This document shows positions 7,474 to 14,161 of a DNA stretch of 17,961 bases, piece after piece. How positions within the stretch are numbered: the stretch's first letter is position 1; each line of letters opens with the position of its first letter. Origin of the DNA: an uncultured Pseudomonadota bacterium (GTDB lineage Bacteria > Pseudomonadota > Gammaproteobacteria > Burkholderiales > SG8-39); the NCBI GenBank assembly GCA_903895005.1, contig CAITSH010000027.1, positions 1 to 17,961 on the forward strand. The letters run 5' to 3'. A program made the position numbers and the translations under genes. The notes under the pieces are model-generated. The model was not told the origin of the DNA, did no database searches, and saw only the letters and a list, made by a program, of their open reading frames with translations.

Positions 7474-7813
7474 GCAAGGGCGGCGCGCGCGCGTCGAAAA
7501 CGACTTGCGGCGCAAAGGACGAGGGAAGAACAACGCGTGCAACCGGGGTGTCACCCGTGCACTGCGGGATGGTCGCCACCACGCCGCCGGGCATGGCGCT
7601 GTCGATGGCATGGAAAGCAAGGCATAGTTCGGCCGGATGGCCGGCCGGCGGAACGTTTTGCTCTGCGCCGGCGGAGAGGGTCGGTGCTCCGGCAACGACA
7701 GCCGCCGGCGCGGGGGCGGGCGCCATCGCATGCCCGAGCGCGTGCATCTGCGCGGCCTGCTGCGAAAACAGCAGGGCCAGCGCAACCAGCACATGGCGAA
7801 GCACGCGTGTCAT
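7466..7813 (-). CDS. Small secreted-type protein with C-terminal RAPP, candidate metal-sensing upstream ORF of znuD
   Basis: The 115-aa product has a basic N-terminus and a hydrophobic signal segment (about residues 7-22), then QMHALGHAM with H24 and H28. An Ala/Pro-rich stretch follows. Next comes a cluster with H59, C64 and H68 (HPAELCLAFH), then C85 (PQC), and a C-terminus ending R-A-P-P-L-L-S. RAPP is at 109-112, exactly three residues before the stop, as in the DUF2946 protein at 2955-3335. It lacks the CXXC copper motif; the mixed Cys/His set would suit zinc. It lies 48 nt after the GTPase gene and 95 nt before znuD. The ATG is preceded by GGAG at an unusually long 13 nt. No assigned function is known to me. 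The role as an arrest-peptide regulator is inferred from the shared C-terminus, signal segment and position. A periplasmic metal-binding accessory protein is the alternative. Confidence 0.75.
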   Translation of the reverse strand: MTRVLRHVLVALALLFSQQAAQMHALGHAMAPAPAPAAVVAGAPTLSAGAEQNVPPAGHPAELCLAFHAIDSAMPGGVVATIPQCTGDTPVARVVLPSSFAPQVVFDARAPPLLS

Positions 7814-7861
7814 GGCGGCCAGTCTACTCCAGGGTTCGCAAAAATTGCACGTGTCCGGAGC

Positions 7862-8851
7862 CTAGTCGGCCTCGGCCAGGCATTGCTCCAGACCCTTCAC
7901 AAACAGGTCTTCGGGCAGGTTGCGACCGATGAACACCATCTTGCTCTCGCGCTTCTCGTCGGCGCCCCATGGCTTGCCAAGGTCGCCGCCCATCAGCATG
8001 TGAACGCCCTGGAACACCACGCGGTTGGGGTTGGACTTCATCGCCAGTACGCCCTTGTAGCGCAGCATGTCATTGCCGTAGACCTGCACCAGGCCGGACA
8101 GAAACTCTTCCAGCTTGAGGCCGTCAAAGGGCCGCTCGGAGCGGAACACGAAGGAGCGCACATGCTCGTCGTGCTCGTGGTGGTCCTCCTCGAGAAACTC
8201 GGGCTCGATTTCAAGGATGGCGTTGAGATTGAATCCGCGGATGTCGAGAATTTCCTTGAGCGGCGTCTCGCCAAAGTGCACTTTGCGGATCGGCGCACGC
8301 GGATTCATTTTCAGCAGGCGCGTGCGCAGCTTTTCCTGGTCGCCCTCGGCGACGAGGTCGGTCTTTGACATCAGGATGCGGTCGGCAAATCCCACCTGCT
8401 CCTGCGCCTCGCGAAAATCATCAAGCTGCTGGTTGGCGTGCTTGGCATCGACCACGGTGATGATGGAATCGAGCAGGTAATAGTTGCCGATGTCCTCTTC
8501 CATGAAAAACGTCTGCGCCACCGGACCCGGATCGGCCATGCCTGTGGTCTCGATGATGACGCGCTCGAAGTTGAGCTTGCCGGCGACGCGCTTGTCCTTG
8601 AGGTCGTTCAGGATGCGCGTGAGGTCGCCGCGCACGGTGCAGCAAATGCAGCCGTTGTTCATCTCGATGATCTGCTCGTCGCGGTTTTGCACCAGGATTT
8701 CGTTGTCGACCCCGGCCTCACCGAATTCGTTTTCGATCACCGCCACTTTGTGGCCGTGCTCTTCCTTGAGGATGCGGTTGAGCAGCGTGGTCTTGCCGCT
8801 GCCAAGAAATCCGGTGAGGATGGTGACCGGTACCATTTCCGACTGTTCCAT
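7862..8851 (-). CDS. COG0523/CobW-family zinc-related GTPase metallochaperone
   Basis: The 329-aa product is a complete G3E-family GTPase. It has a Walker A motif GFLGSGKT (14-21), the family's metal-binding CICC (68-71), ETTGMADP as the Walker B/switch region (101-108) and SKTD as the guanine-specificity motif (162-165). A His/Asp/Glu-rich loop, EEDHHEHDEH, lies at 221-230, followed by the C-terminal CobW domain. COG0523 proteins bind zinc and use GTP to deliver it to client enzymes; Zur-controlled members (ZigA, ZagA, YeiR types) work under zinc shortage. Placement between a Fur-family regulator and znuD supports this class rather than true CobW of cobalamin synthesis. The ATG at 8851 has GAAGG seven bases upstream. 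A later ATG (residue 6) is possible. The gene lies 80 nt after the regulator gene and is probably in the same transcript. Confidence 0.9.
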   Translation of the reverse strand: MEQSEMVPVTILTGFLGSGKTTLLNRILKEEHGHKVAVIENEFGEAGVDNEILVQNRDEQIIEMNNGCICCTVRGDLTRILNDLKDKRVAGKLNFERVIIETTGMADPGPVAQTFFMEEDIGNYYLLDSIITVVDAKHANQQLDDFREAQEQVGFADRILMSKTDLVAEGDQEKLRTRLLKMNPRAPIRKVHFGETPLKEILDIRGFNLNAILEIEPEFLEEDHHEHDEHVRSFVFRSERPFDGLKLEEFLSGLVQVYGNDMLRYKGVLAMKSNPNRVVFQGVHMLMGGDLGKPWGADEKRESKMVFIGRNLPEDLFVKGLEQCLAEAD

Positions 8852-8931
8852 TTGTTAGCCTTCTCTGATCTATTGATTCGTAGATTGGTTCGTAAGCTGT
8901 TCGTATTCGTGAATTACCCGCACGCAGCGGC

Positions 8932-9360
8932 TCAGACGCATTCGGCGCAGCGTCCCTGCACCGTCATCTCGACGCGCTCGGTACGGTAGCCGCTGGGCAG
9001 GCGCGGCAGGCGGACCTCCGGTTTGGCCAGCTGCTCAAGGCATAACACCTTGCCGCAGTGGTTGCACTGGAAATGCGCGTGATCGCTGTGCGCCGTGCTG
9101 GCGATCGAATAACGCCAGGCGCGATCGGCACCGGCGATGCGATGCGCCAGCCCCTTTTCAACCAGCCAGTCGAGCACGCGGTAAAGCGTCACGCGATCGA
9201 CCGCGCCTGCACGCGACATCGACTGCTCGATGTCGGTATGCGACAAGGCACGGCGCGACGCGATCAGCACGCCGAGCGCACTGACCCTCGCCGCGGTGAC
9301 GCGATCCCCGGACGCACGGACCATGGCACGGGCTTGTTCGATTGTCTTGTCATTAGGCAC
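8932..9360 (-). CDS. zur: Fur-family regulator, probable Zur
   Basis: The 142-aa product has the Fur-family winged helix, with the recognition helix at DRVTLYRVLDWL (55-66). The dimerisation domain has the metal site HSDHAHFQC (91-99) and two structural zinc Cys pairs, C99/C102 and C138/C141, plus C107. The length is usual for the family. Zinc rather than iron is inferred because the next genes encode a COG0523 GTPase and a ZnuD receptor. When zinc is plentiful it would repress this operon by binding the palindrome at 9390-9406. The start is a GTG at 9360, which lies 6 nt after a -10 hexamer and has no room for a Shine-Dalgarno, so the message may be leaderless. An internal ATG at residue 13 also lacks a ribosome-binding site. 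It diverges from the antiporter gene. Confidence 0.85.
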   Translation of the reverse strand: MPNDKTIEQARAMVRASGDRVTAARVSALGVLIASRRALSHTDIEQSMSRAGAVDRVTLYRVLDWLVEKGLAHRIAGADRAWRYSIASTAHSDHAHFQCNHCGKVLCLEQLAKPEVRLPRLPSGYRTERVEMTVQGRCAECV

Positions 9361-9366
9361 GGGCGG

Positions 9367-9406
9367 ATTCTAGCGGGGGCAACTGGTTTATGCAACACAG
9401 TTGCAT
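9367..9406 (-). promoter_or_regulatory. Promoter of the zinc operon with overlapping Zur-type operator
   Basis: On the minus strand there is a -35 TTGCAT (9390-9395), a 17-bp spacer and a -10 TAGAAT (9367-9372), ending 6 nt before the GTG. The -35 is one end of a perfect 7-3-7 palindrome, ATGCAACACAGTTGCAT (9390-9406). A repressor bound there would cover the -35. Placement and symmetry fit a Zur operator; identity as a Zur box is inferred from the operon content. Confidence 0.65.
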
Positions 9407-9499
9407 TTGTGCGCATCCAACCAGGTACAGCGCGCACCTACGCGAAAGTACACTATGTCGGTTATCGTTAAGGCTTAGCTTGCACGCGCCTAATCAACC

Positions 9500-10594
9500 A
9501 TGACTGCCATCGCCTCCCTTCTGCCACCCTGGTCGATCGCCGCCCCTGCGGCGGGCTGGTTGCTGCTCGCCGCAGCCTTGTCGGGAATGGTCGGTGATAG
9601 CCCGGTCTTTCTATTGTCGGTGGTGGTCGCGCTGTTCGGTAGCGTGCTGGCGGCGGTACATCACGCAGAGGTGGTGGCCCATCGCGTCGGCGAACCCTAC
9701 GGCACCTTGGTCCTCGCGGTGGCCGTCACCGTGATCGAGGTCGCGCTGATCGTGTCATTGATGCTGGCCGGCGGCGAAGCCACCACGGCCCTCGCGCGCG
9801 ACACTGTCTTTGCCGCGGTGATGATCATTCTCAACGGCATCGTCGGCCTGTGCCTGCTGACCGGGGGGAGCCGCCACCGCGAGCAGTCCTTCGGGCTCTA
9901 CGGGGTCAGCGCCTCACTCGCCACGCTGGCCGCCATCTCGATGCTCACGCTGGTGCTGCCCAATTACACCACCAGCGTACCCGGCCCCTTCTACAGCCCC
10001 AAGCAGCTGGGCTTCATCGCCATAGTCTCCCTCGTGCTCTACGGAACCTTCGTGCTGGTGCAGGCGGTGCGGCATCGTGGCTATTTTCTGCCTGCAGAGG
10101 GGGAAGGCGACGAAACCGTGCACGCGGTACCCCCGACCAACAAGGCGACCGTGGCGAGCGGCGCACTTCTGGTCGCCTGCCTTGTCGCGGTGGTGCTGCT
10201 GGCGAAAAAGCTTTCACCATCGGTGGAATCCGCCGTTGCGGCGATGGGCGCACCCAAGGCCCTGGTCGGGATCATCATCGCCGCAGTCGTGTTGCTGCCC
10301 GAAGGGGTCGCCGCCGTGCGCGCCGCCAACGCCAACCGCCTGCAGACCAGCCTCAACCTCGCACTGGGTTCGGCCCTTGCCAGTATCGGCCTCACCATAC
10401 CGACGGTGGCCATCGTGTCACTGCTTACCGGATGGACACTGACGCTGGGCGTGGACGTCAAATCCAGCGTGCTGCTGGTGCTGTCTTTATTTGTCGCATC
10501 GCTGTCGCTCGGTACCGGCCGCACCACGGTGCTGCAGGGCACCGTGCACCTGGTGCTCTTTGCCGTCTACCTATTCACCACCATCGTGCCCTGA
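9500..10594 (+). CDS. Ca2+/H+ antiporter of the CaxA/ChaA family
   Basis: The 364-aa product is a polytopic inner-membrane protein of about eleven hydrophobic segments. It shows both alpha-repeats of the Ca2+/cation antiporter superfamily: GEPYGTLVLAVAVTVIE (64-80, acidic E80) and LLPEGVAAVRAANANR (265-280, acidic E268), the latter continuing into LNLALGSALASIGLTIPTV. A hydrophilic loop (about 199-217) separates the halves. Family members exchange cytoplasmic Ca2+ (or Na+/K+) for protons. The substrate here is inferred from the family, and zinc transport is not indicated by any motif. An in-frame TAA lies just upstream, so the ATG at 9500 is the first possible start, although it lacks a clear Shine-Dalgarno. 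The gene diverges from zur, with 139 bp between start codons that include the Zur-type palindrome, so co-regulation is possible. Confidence 0.85.
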   Translation: MTAIASLLPPWSIAAPAAGWLLLAAALSGMVGDSPVFLLSVVVALFGSVLAAVHHAEVVAHRVGEPYGTLVLAVAVTVIEVALIVSLMLAGGEATTALARDTVFAAVMIILNGIVGLCLLTGGSRHREQSFGLYGVSASLATLAAISMLTLVLPNYTTSVPGPFYSPKQLGFIAIVSLVLYGTFVLVQAVRHRGYFLPAEGEGDETVHAVPPTNKATVASGALLVACLVAVVLLAKKLSPSVESAVAAMGAPKALVGIIIAAVVLLPEGVAAVRAANANRLQTSLNLALGSALASIGLTIPTVAIVSLLTGWTLTLGVDVKSSVLLVLSLFVASLSLGTGRTTVLQGTVHLVLFAVYLFTTIVP

Positions 10595-10619
10595 TTTGCA
10601 CCGGGGCGGCCGCAAAGAA

Positions 10620-10658
10620 TAGGCTGGAAACCCGCGCCAGATAAGGCTTTCCAGCCTA
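10620..10658. terminator. 11-bp inverted repeat between convergent genes, probable bidirectional terminator
   Basis: TAGGCTGGAAA (10620-10630) and TTTCCAGCCTA (10648-10658) form a perfect 11-bp stem with a 17-nt loop. It lies 26 bp after the antiporter stop and 10 bp after the methyltransferase stop. There is no T-tract on either side. It could also be a copy of a dispersed palindromic repeat. Confidence 0.55.
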
Positions 10659-10667
10659 CGCCCCCAC

Positions 10668-11864
10668 TCACGCACGCCGCAGCAACAGGCCCTTGAGGTA
10701 CTCGCCTTCCGGAAACTCGATCCGCACCGGATGATCGGCGGCGGCGTGAAAGCGCCCCACGATGTTGGCCGACATGCCGGCATCGGCTGCAGCACCGGCG
10801 ACGATTTTCTGAAACAGGTCGGCCGAGATGCCGCCCGAACAAGAGAATGTCGCCAGCAGGCCACCCGGGCGCAACAGGCGCATGGCGTTGAGGTTGATGT
10901 CCTTGTAACCGCGCGAAGCCTTTTCGGCGAAGGATGCCGTGGGTGCAAACTTGGGCGGGTCGAGCACGATCATGTCGAACTGGCGCTTTTGTTCGCGCAA
11001 GTCGCGCAGGGCCTTGAACACATCGGCCTCAAGCCATTCGGCGCGCGAAGCATCAAGCTTGTTGAGGGTGAGGTTTTCGGCCGCGATGGCCAGCGCCGGA
11101 CCGGAACTGTCTATCGACAACGCCAAGCGCGCACCGCCCGCAAGGGCGGCGATGCTGAAGCCGCCGGTGTAGCAAAAACAATTGAGCACATCACGATCGC
11201 GCGCCAGTTGCCCGATTTGCCTGCGGCTGTCGCGCTGGTCGAGGTAAAAACCGGTCTTGTGACCTCCGGCGATATCGACGCGATAACGCAGCCCGTGCTC
11301 GACCATCTCGAGCGGTCCCTCCGGGGCAATGCCCAGCAGGGGTCCGCAGCGCAAGGGCAACCCCTCGAGTTCGCGCACGTCCGCATCCGAGCGCTCGAAA
11401 ACGTTCGTGCAGCCGGTTTCCTCTGCAAGCAAAGCCGCGAGCGCGTCACGCCAGCGCTCGGTGCCAGCAGATAAAAACTGCGCCACCAGCGTGTCACCGT
11501 AGCGATCCACCACCAGCCCGGGCAGGCCGTCACTCTCGCCATGCACCAGGCGCAGGCCGGTTGAAGCGCGCGCTGGCACCAGCTCACGCCGCAACGCGAG
11601 CGCGGCGCGGATACGGCGGCGGAAAAACGCCTCGTCAACGGCCTCGGCGGCATCAAAGCTCCAGATACGGGCGCGAATCTGCGACTGCGGACTGAAGGCG
11701 GCGAGCGCGCGCACCCCTCCGCCTGCATCGCGCACTTCAACGGTGTCTCCGGACTGCGGATTGCCGGCCGTGTGGTCTATCGCCCCGGAAAAAATCCACG
11801 GATGGCAGCGCGCAAGCAGCTTTTCGCGGCCGGCCTTGAGGACAATGCGTGGGGGGGATTTCAT
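10668..11864 (-). CDS. rlmI: Class I SAM-dependent 23S rRNA (cytosine-5) methyltransferase, RlmI-like
   Basis: From the ATG at 11864 the product is 398 aa. An N-terminal PUA-type domain (about 5-75, with RCHPWIFSGAI at 19-29) precedes the Rossmann methyltransferase domain. Conserved segments are GHKTGFYLDQRD (201-212), motif I NCFCYTGGFS (228-237), the acidic LSIDSSGPAL (249-258), DPPKFAPT (302-309) and FSCSGG (340-345), whose Cys342 is the likely catalytic nucleophile. In E. coli RlmI makes m5C1962 in 23S rRNA; the same target here is inferred from the motif set. A TTG two codons upstream is a weaker start. No strong Shine-Dalgarno is seen. A TACAAT hexamer in the 77-bp divergent gap is a possible -10, but it has no convincing -35. 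The gene stands alone, converging on the antiporter gene. Confidence 0.87.
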   Translation of the reverse strand: MKSPPRIVLKAGREKLLARCHPWIFSGAIDHTAGNPQSGDTVEVRDAGGGVRALAAFSPQSQIRARIWSFDAAEAVDEAFFRRRIRAALALRRELVPARASTGLRLVHGESDGLPGLVVDRYGDTLVAQFLSAGTERWRDALAALLAEETGCTNVFERSDADVRELEGLPLRCGPLLGIAPEGPLEMVEHGLRYRVDIAGGHKTGFYLDQRDSRRQIGQLARDRDVLNCFCYTGGFSIAALAGGARLALSIDSSGPALAIAAENLTLNKLDASRAEWLEADVFKALRDLREQKRQFDMIVLDPPKFAPTASFAEKASRGYKDINLNAMRLLRPGGLLATFSCSGGISADLFQKIVAGAAADAGMSANIVGRFHAAADHPVRIEFPEGEYLKGLLLRRA

Positions 11865-11941
11865 GGGCAAAAAAGCGCGGCGCCTTGATTGTTGATATAA
11901 AGCGGGCTCGCATTGTACCGCCCTCGGCCAACGGAACCCGC

Positions 11942-12967
11942 ATGAAAAAGACCCGCCTCGCGCTGATCGGACTGGGAATGGCCGTCGCGCCGCACGCCAA
12001 AAGTCTGGTCGATTTGTCCGACAGGCTCGAAGTCGTACACGCCTTCAGTCCCTCCGCGCAACGCCGGCGCGCCTTTGGCGAAAATTTTCCGTTTCCACTG
12101 ACGACACGCTTGGAGGATATTCTCGAGGACGACAGCGTCGATGCCGCCCTGGTCCTCACCCCGCCCGGCACCCACCTGAATGTCGCAACGCGCCTTGCCA
12201 CCGCCGGCAAGCACGTGCTGCTGGAAAAGCCGATCGAGGTGAACACCGCGCGCGCGTTGCAACTGGTCGAGGCCTTTGAACAGGCAGGCCGCACGCTCGC
12301 GGTGGTGTTGCAACACCGCTTTCGCCCCGGCGCCTTGCGCCTCGCGCAACACATTTCGGAGGGCGCGCTGGGCGAACTGGTGGCCGCGACCGTGACCGTG
12401 CCCTGGTGGCGGCCGCAAAGCTACTACGACGAACCGGGGCGGGGCACGCTCGCGCGCGACGGCGGCGGCGTGCTGATGACCCAGGCCATACACACACTCG
12501 ATTTGTTCCTGTCACTCGCCGGCCCGGTGGCGCGGGTCAGCGCGATCGGTGGCACCAGCGGCGCACACCGCATGGAAACCGAGGATGCCGTGGGAGCGGG
12601 GCTGCAACTGGCCAACGGCGCATTCGGCGCGCTGTGGGCGACCACTGCAAGCTACCCGGGCTTTTCCGAGTCCATCGAACTCATCGGCACGCGCGCAACG
12701 GCACGCCTGTCGGCGGGCAAGCTTGATATCGCCTGGCAGGAGGGACGGCGTGAAGAACTCGGCGAACCGACATCCGCCGGCGGCGGCGCAAACCCGATGG
12801 ACTTTCCCAATGATGCGCACCGCGCCGTGCTGGCCGATTTTCTCGACGCCATCGAACAGGGACGCGCACCGCGCGCCGGCGGACGCGAGGTGTTGAAGGT
12901 GCATCGCTTCATCGACGCGCTGCTCGGGAGCGCAAAAACCGGGATGTCTGTGACCGTGGCGGCCTAG
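11942..12967 (+). CDS. Gfo/Idh/MocA-family NAD(P)-dependent oxidoreductase
   Basis: The ATG at 11942 gives 341 aa. An upstream in-frame ATG at 11849 would overlap the start of the divergent methyltransferase gene and precede the Rossmann fold with unrelated sequence, so it is rejected. The N-terminal Rossmann domain starts RLALIGLGMA (5-14). The family motif VLLEKPIEV (92-100) carries the catalytic Lys96, and LQHRFRPGA (123-131) follows. MTQAIHTLD (179-187) contains H184, the usual proton-transfer His. The C-terminal alpha/beta domain includes the region around 200-250. The family oxidises or reduces sugar-like or related alcohols, and the substrate cannot be told from sequence. GGAA lies nine bases before the ATG. 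The gene is monocistronic and its stop overlaps that of the convergent chrA-type gene. Confidence 0.85.
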   Translation: MKKTRLALIGLGMAVAPHAKSLVDLSDRLEVVHAFSPSAQRRRAFGENFPFPLTTRLEDILEDDSVDAALVLTPPGTHLNVATRLATAGKHVLLEKPIEVNTARALQLVEAFEQAGRTLAVVLQHRFRPGALRLAQHISEGALGELVAATVTVPWWRPQSYYDEPGRGTLARDGGGVLMTQAIHTLDLFLSLAGPVARVSAIGGTSGAHRMETEDAVGAGLQLANGAFGALWATTASYPGFSESIELIGTRATARLSAGKLDIAWQEGRREELGEPTSAGGGANPMDFPNDAHRAVLADFLDAIEQGRAPRAGGREVLKVHRFIDALLGSAKTGMSVTVAA

Positions 12968-13488
12968 ACGAGACCGGTGAGTCCGATCAGCGCGCCGGCG
13001 GCGATCAACCACAGCGGATTGACCCGCGTACCCATCAGCACTGCGACGGTGGCGGCGGTGAGCGCGTAGGCCGCAACGCTGTCGTCGGCAGACCGCGTGA
13101 GCAAATACCCCGAAGAGAGCATCAAGCCGACGGTGAGCGGGGCGACCCCCAACTGCACCACCGCGCGCCAGCGCGCCTCGCGAAACCGCTCCCACGTCCC
13201 GGCCACCAGGCAGGTCAGGATGCACGAGGGGCCGACCATCGCCAGCGTTGCGGTCAGCGCACCGGCAAGACCGGCGACTTTCCAGCCGATCAGGCTCACC
13301 ACCAGGATGTTCGGCCCCGGCGAGGCCTGCGCAATGGCGTAAAGGTCAGCGAACTGCGAAGCGCTCATCCAGCCGTGCACTTCGACCACGTTGCGCTGCA
13401 TTTCCGGAAACACCGTAGGCGCCCCGCCCACCGCCAGCAGCGACAAAACGGAAAAGTCCGTCAGCAGTTGCAGCAACACTTCCATCAT
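12964..13488 (-). CDS. Chromate transporter family protein (short ChrA), second half-protein
   Basis: The ATG at 13488 gives 174 aa with about five to six hydrophobic segments. The CHR-domain signatures are SLLAVGGAPTVFPEMQR (16-32) and AIAQASPGPNILVVSLIGW (51-69), containing the conserved PGPN. Single-domain CHR proteins occur as adjacent pairs that work together, and this is the partner of the gene just upstream, with which it overlaps by 4 bp (ATGA). Translational coupling is likely. The family is linked to chromate efflux, but many members have no proven substrate, so chromate is a family-level assignment. AGGA lies about ten bases upstream of the start. Longer upstream reading is the out-of-frame end of the previous gene and is excluded. 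Its TAG overlaps the TAG of the convergent oxidoreductase gene at a shared CTAG. Confidence 0.82.
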   Translation of the reverse strand: MMEVLLQLLTDFSVLSLLAVGGAPTVFPEMQRNVVEVHGWMSASQFADLYAIAQASPGPNILVVSLIGWKVAGLAGALTATLAMVGPSCILTCLVAGTWERFREARWRAVVQLGVAPLTVGLMLSSGYLLTRSADDSVAAYALTAATVAVLMGTRVNPLWLIAAGALIGLTGLV

Positions 13489-14093
13489 GTCCCGCCGTCC
13501 TGCGGGGGCGCGTGCGGCAGCTTGCGTTGCCACCACCAGGCGAGCGCGACGCCACAAGGCGCAAGAACCAGCAACACCTGCACCAGCGGGATGCGCATCA
13601 GCGCGACAGCGGCGAAGGCGGCGATGCCGACCACGCACAGCACGTTACGGATGCGAGCGACCATCGCCATCTTGAGCGCCATGGAAACCATCATGCCGGC
13701 GGCGACCGCGGCCACACCGCGCAGCACCGCCTGCACCGCCGGGACGTTGCCGTAGCTGGTGTAGAGCATGCCCATCGCCATGATGATCAGGAAGGGCGCA
13801 ACCATCAGCCCGGCAAAGCCCGCCAACGCGCCGCGCCAGCCGCAAAAGCGCAGGCCCAGCACCATGGCGAGGTTGAGCGTGTTCGGGCCGGGCATGAACT
13901 GGCACAGCGACATGACATCGACGAACTCGGCCTCGGCCAGCCAGCGCCGCTCCTCGACCGAGACACGCCGCGCCCAATACAGCACGCCGCCAAAACCGCA
14001 CAGCGCAACACGCAGGAAACCGGTGAACAGCTCGTACGGCGTCGGGACAATAGTCGTAATCGCTGCCGCCCCCTGCTCTGCGGGCGGGCTCAT
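13485..14093 (-). CDS. Chromate transporter family protein (short ChrA), first half-protein
   Basis: The ATG at 14093 gives 202 aa. The CHR-domain motifs are FLRVALCGFGGVLYWARR (26-43), then LCQFMPGPNTLNLAMVLG (63-80) with the family's PGPN, followed by several hydrophobic helices. The start has AAGG about nine bases upstream and overlaps by ATGA the old stop codon of a duplicated xerC 3' end. Extending the frame upstream to 14234 would read through the duplicated xerC tail and the palindromic insert, so the long version is rejected. With the next gene it makes a two-subunit CHR transporter of the inner membrane. Originally it must have been translationally coupled to xerC; the insert between them may have weakened that link. 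Confidence 0.82.
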   Translation of the reverse strand: MSPPAEQGAAAITTIVPTPYELFTGFLRVALCGFGGVLYWARRVSVEERRWLAEAEFVDVMSLCQFMPGPNTLNLAMVLGLRFCGWRGALAGFAGLMVAPFLIIMAMGMLYTSYGNVPAVQAVLRGVAAVAAGMMVSMALKMAMVARIRNVLCVVGIAAFAAVALMRIPLVQVLLVLAPCGVALAWWWQRKLPHAPPQDGGT

Positions 14094-14114
14094 TTGGCCT
14101 TGCCTTCGGGCTTT

Positions 14115-14161
14115 TTCTTCGCCCTTGGGTGCGCCGCGTCGTAGGCTTTGGCGAGATGCTG
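14115..14161. repeat. 47-bp direct repeat, copy A (ancestral xerC 3' end)
   Basis: This 47-bp stretch is identical to 14327-14373. In the xerC reading frame it encodes Q-H-L-A-K-A-Y-D-A-A-H-P-R-A-K-K and continues to K-P-E-G-K-A-K and a TGA (14090-14092) that overlaps the ATG of the chrA-type gene. This copy therefore looks like the original end of xerC. Confidence 0.85.

Noticed and set aside
11849..11941. Upstream ATG of the oxidoreductase at 11849
   Set aside because: The added residues are not part of the Rossmann fold and the start overlaps the divergent methyltransferase gene start.
12512..13225. 237-aa minus-strand open frame overlapping the oxidoreductase and the second chrA-type gene
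   Set aside because: It crosses two genes with clear family motifs in other frames and has no coherent domain.
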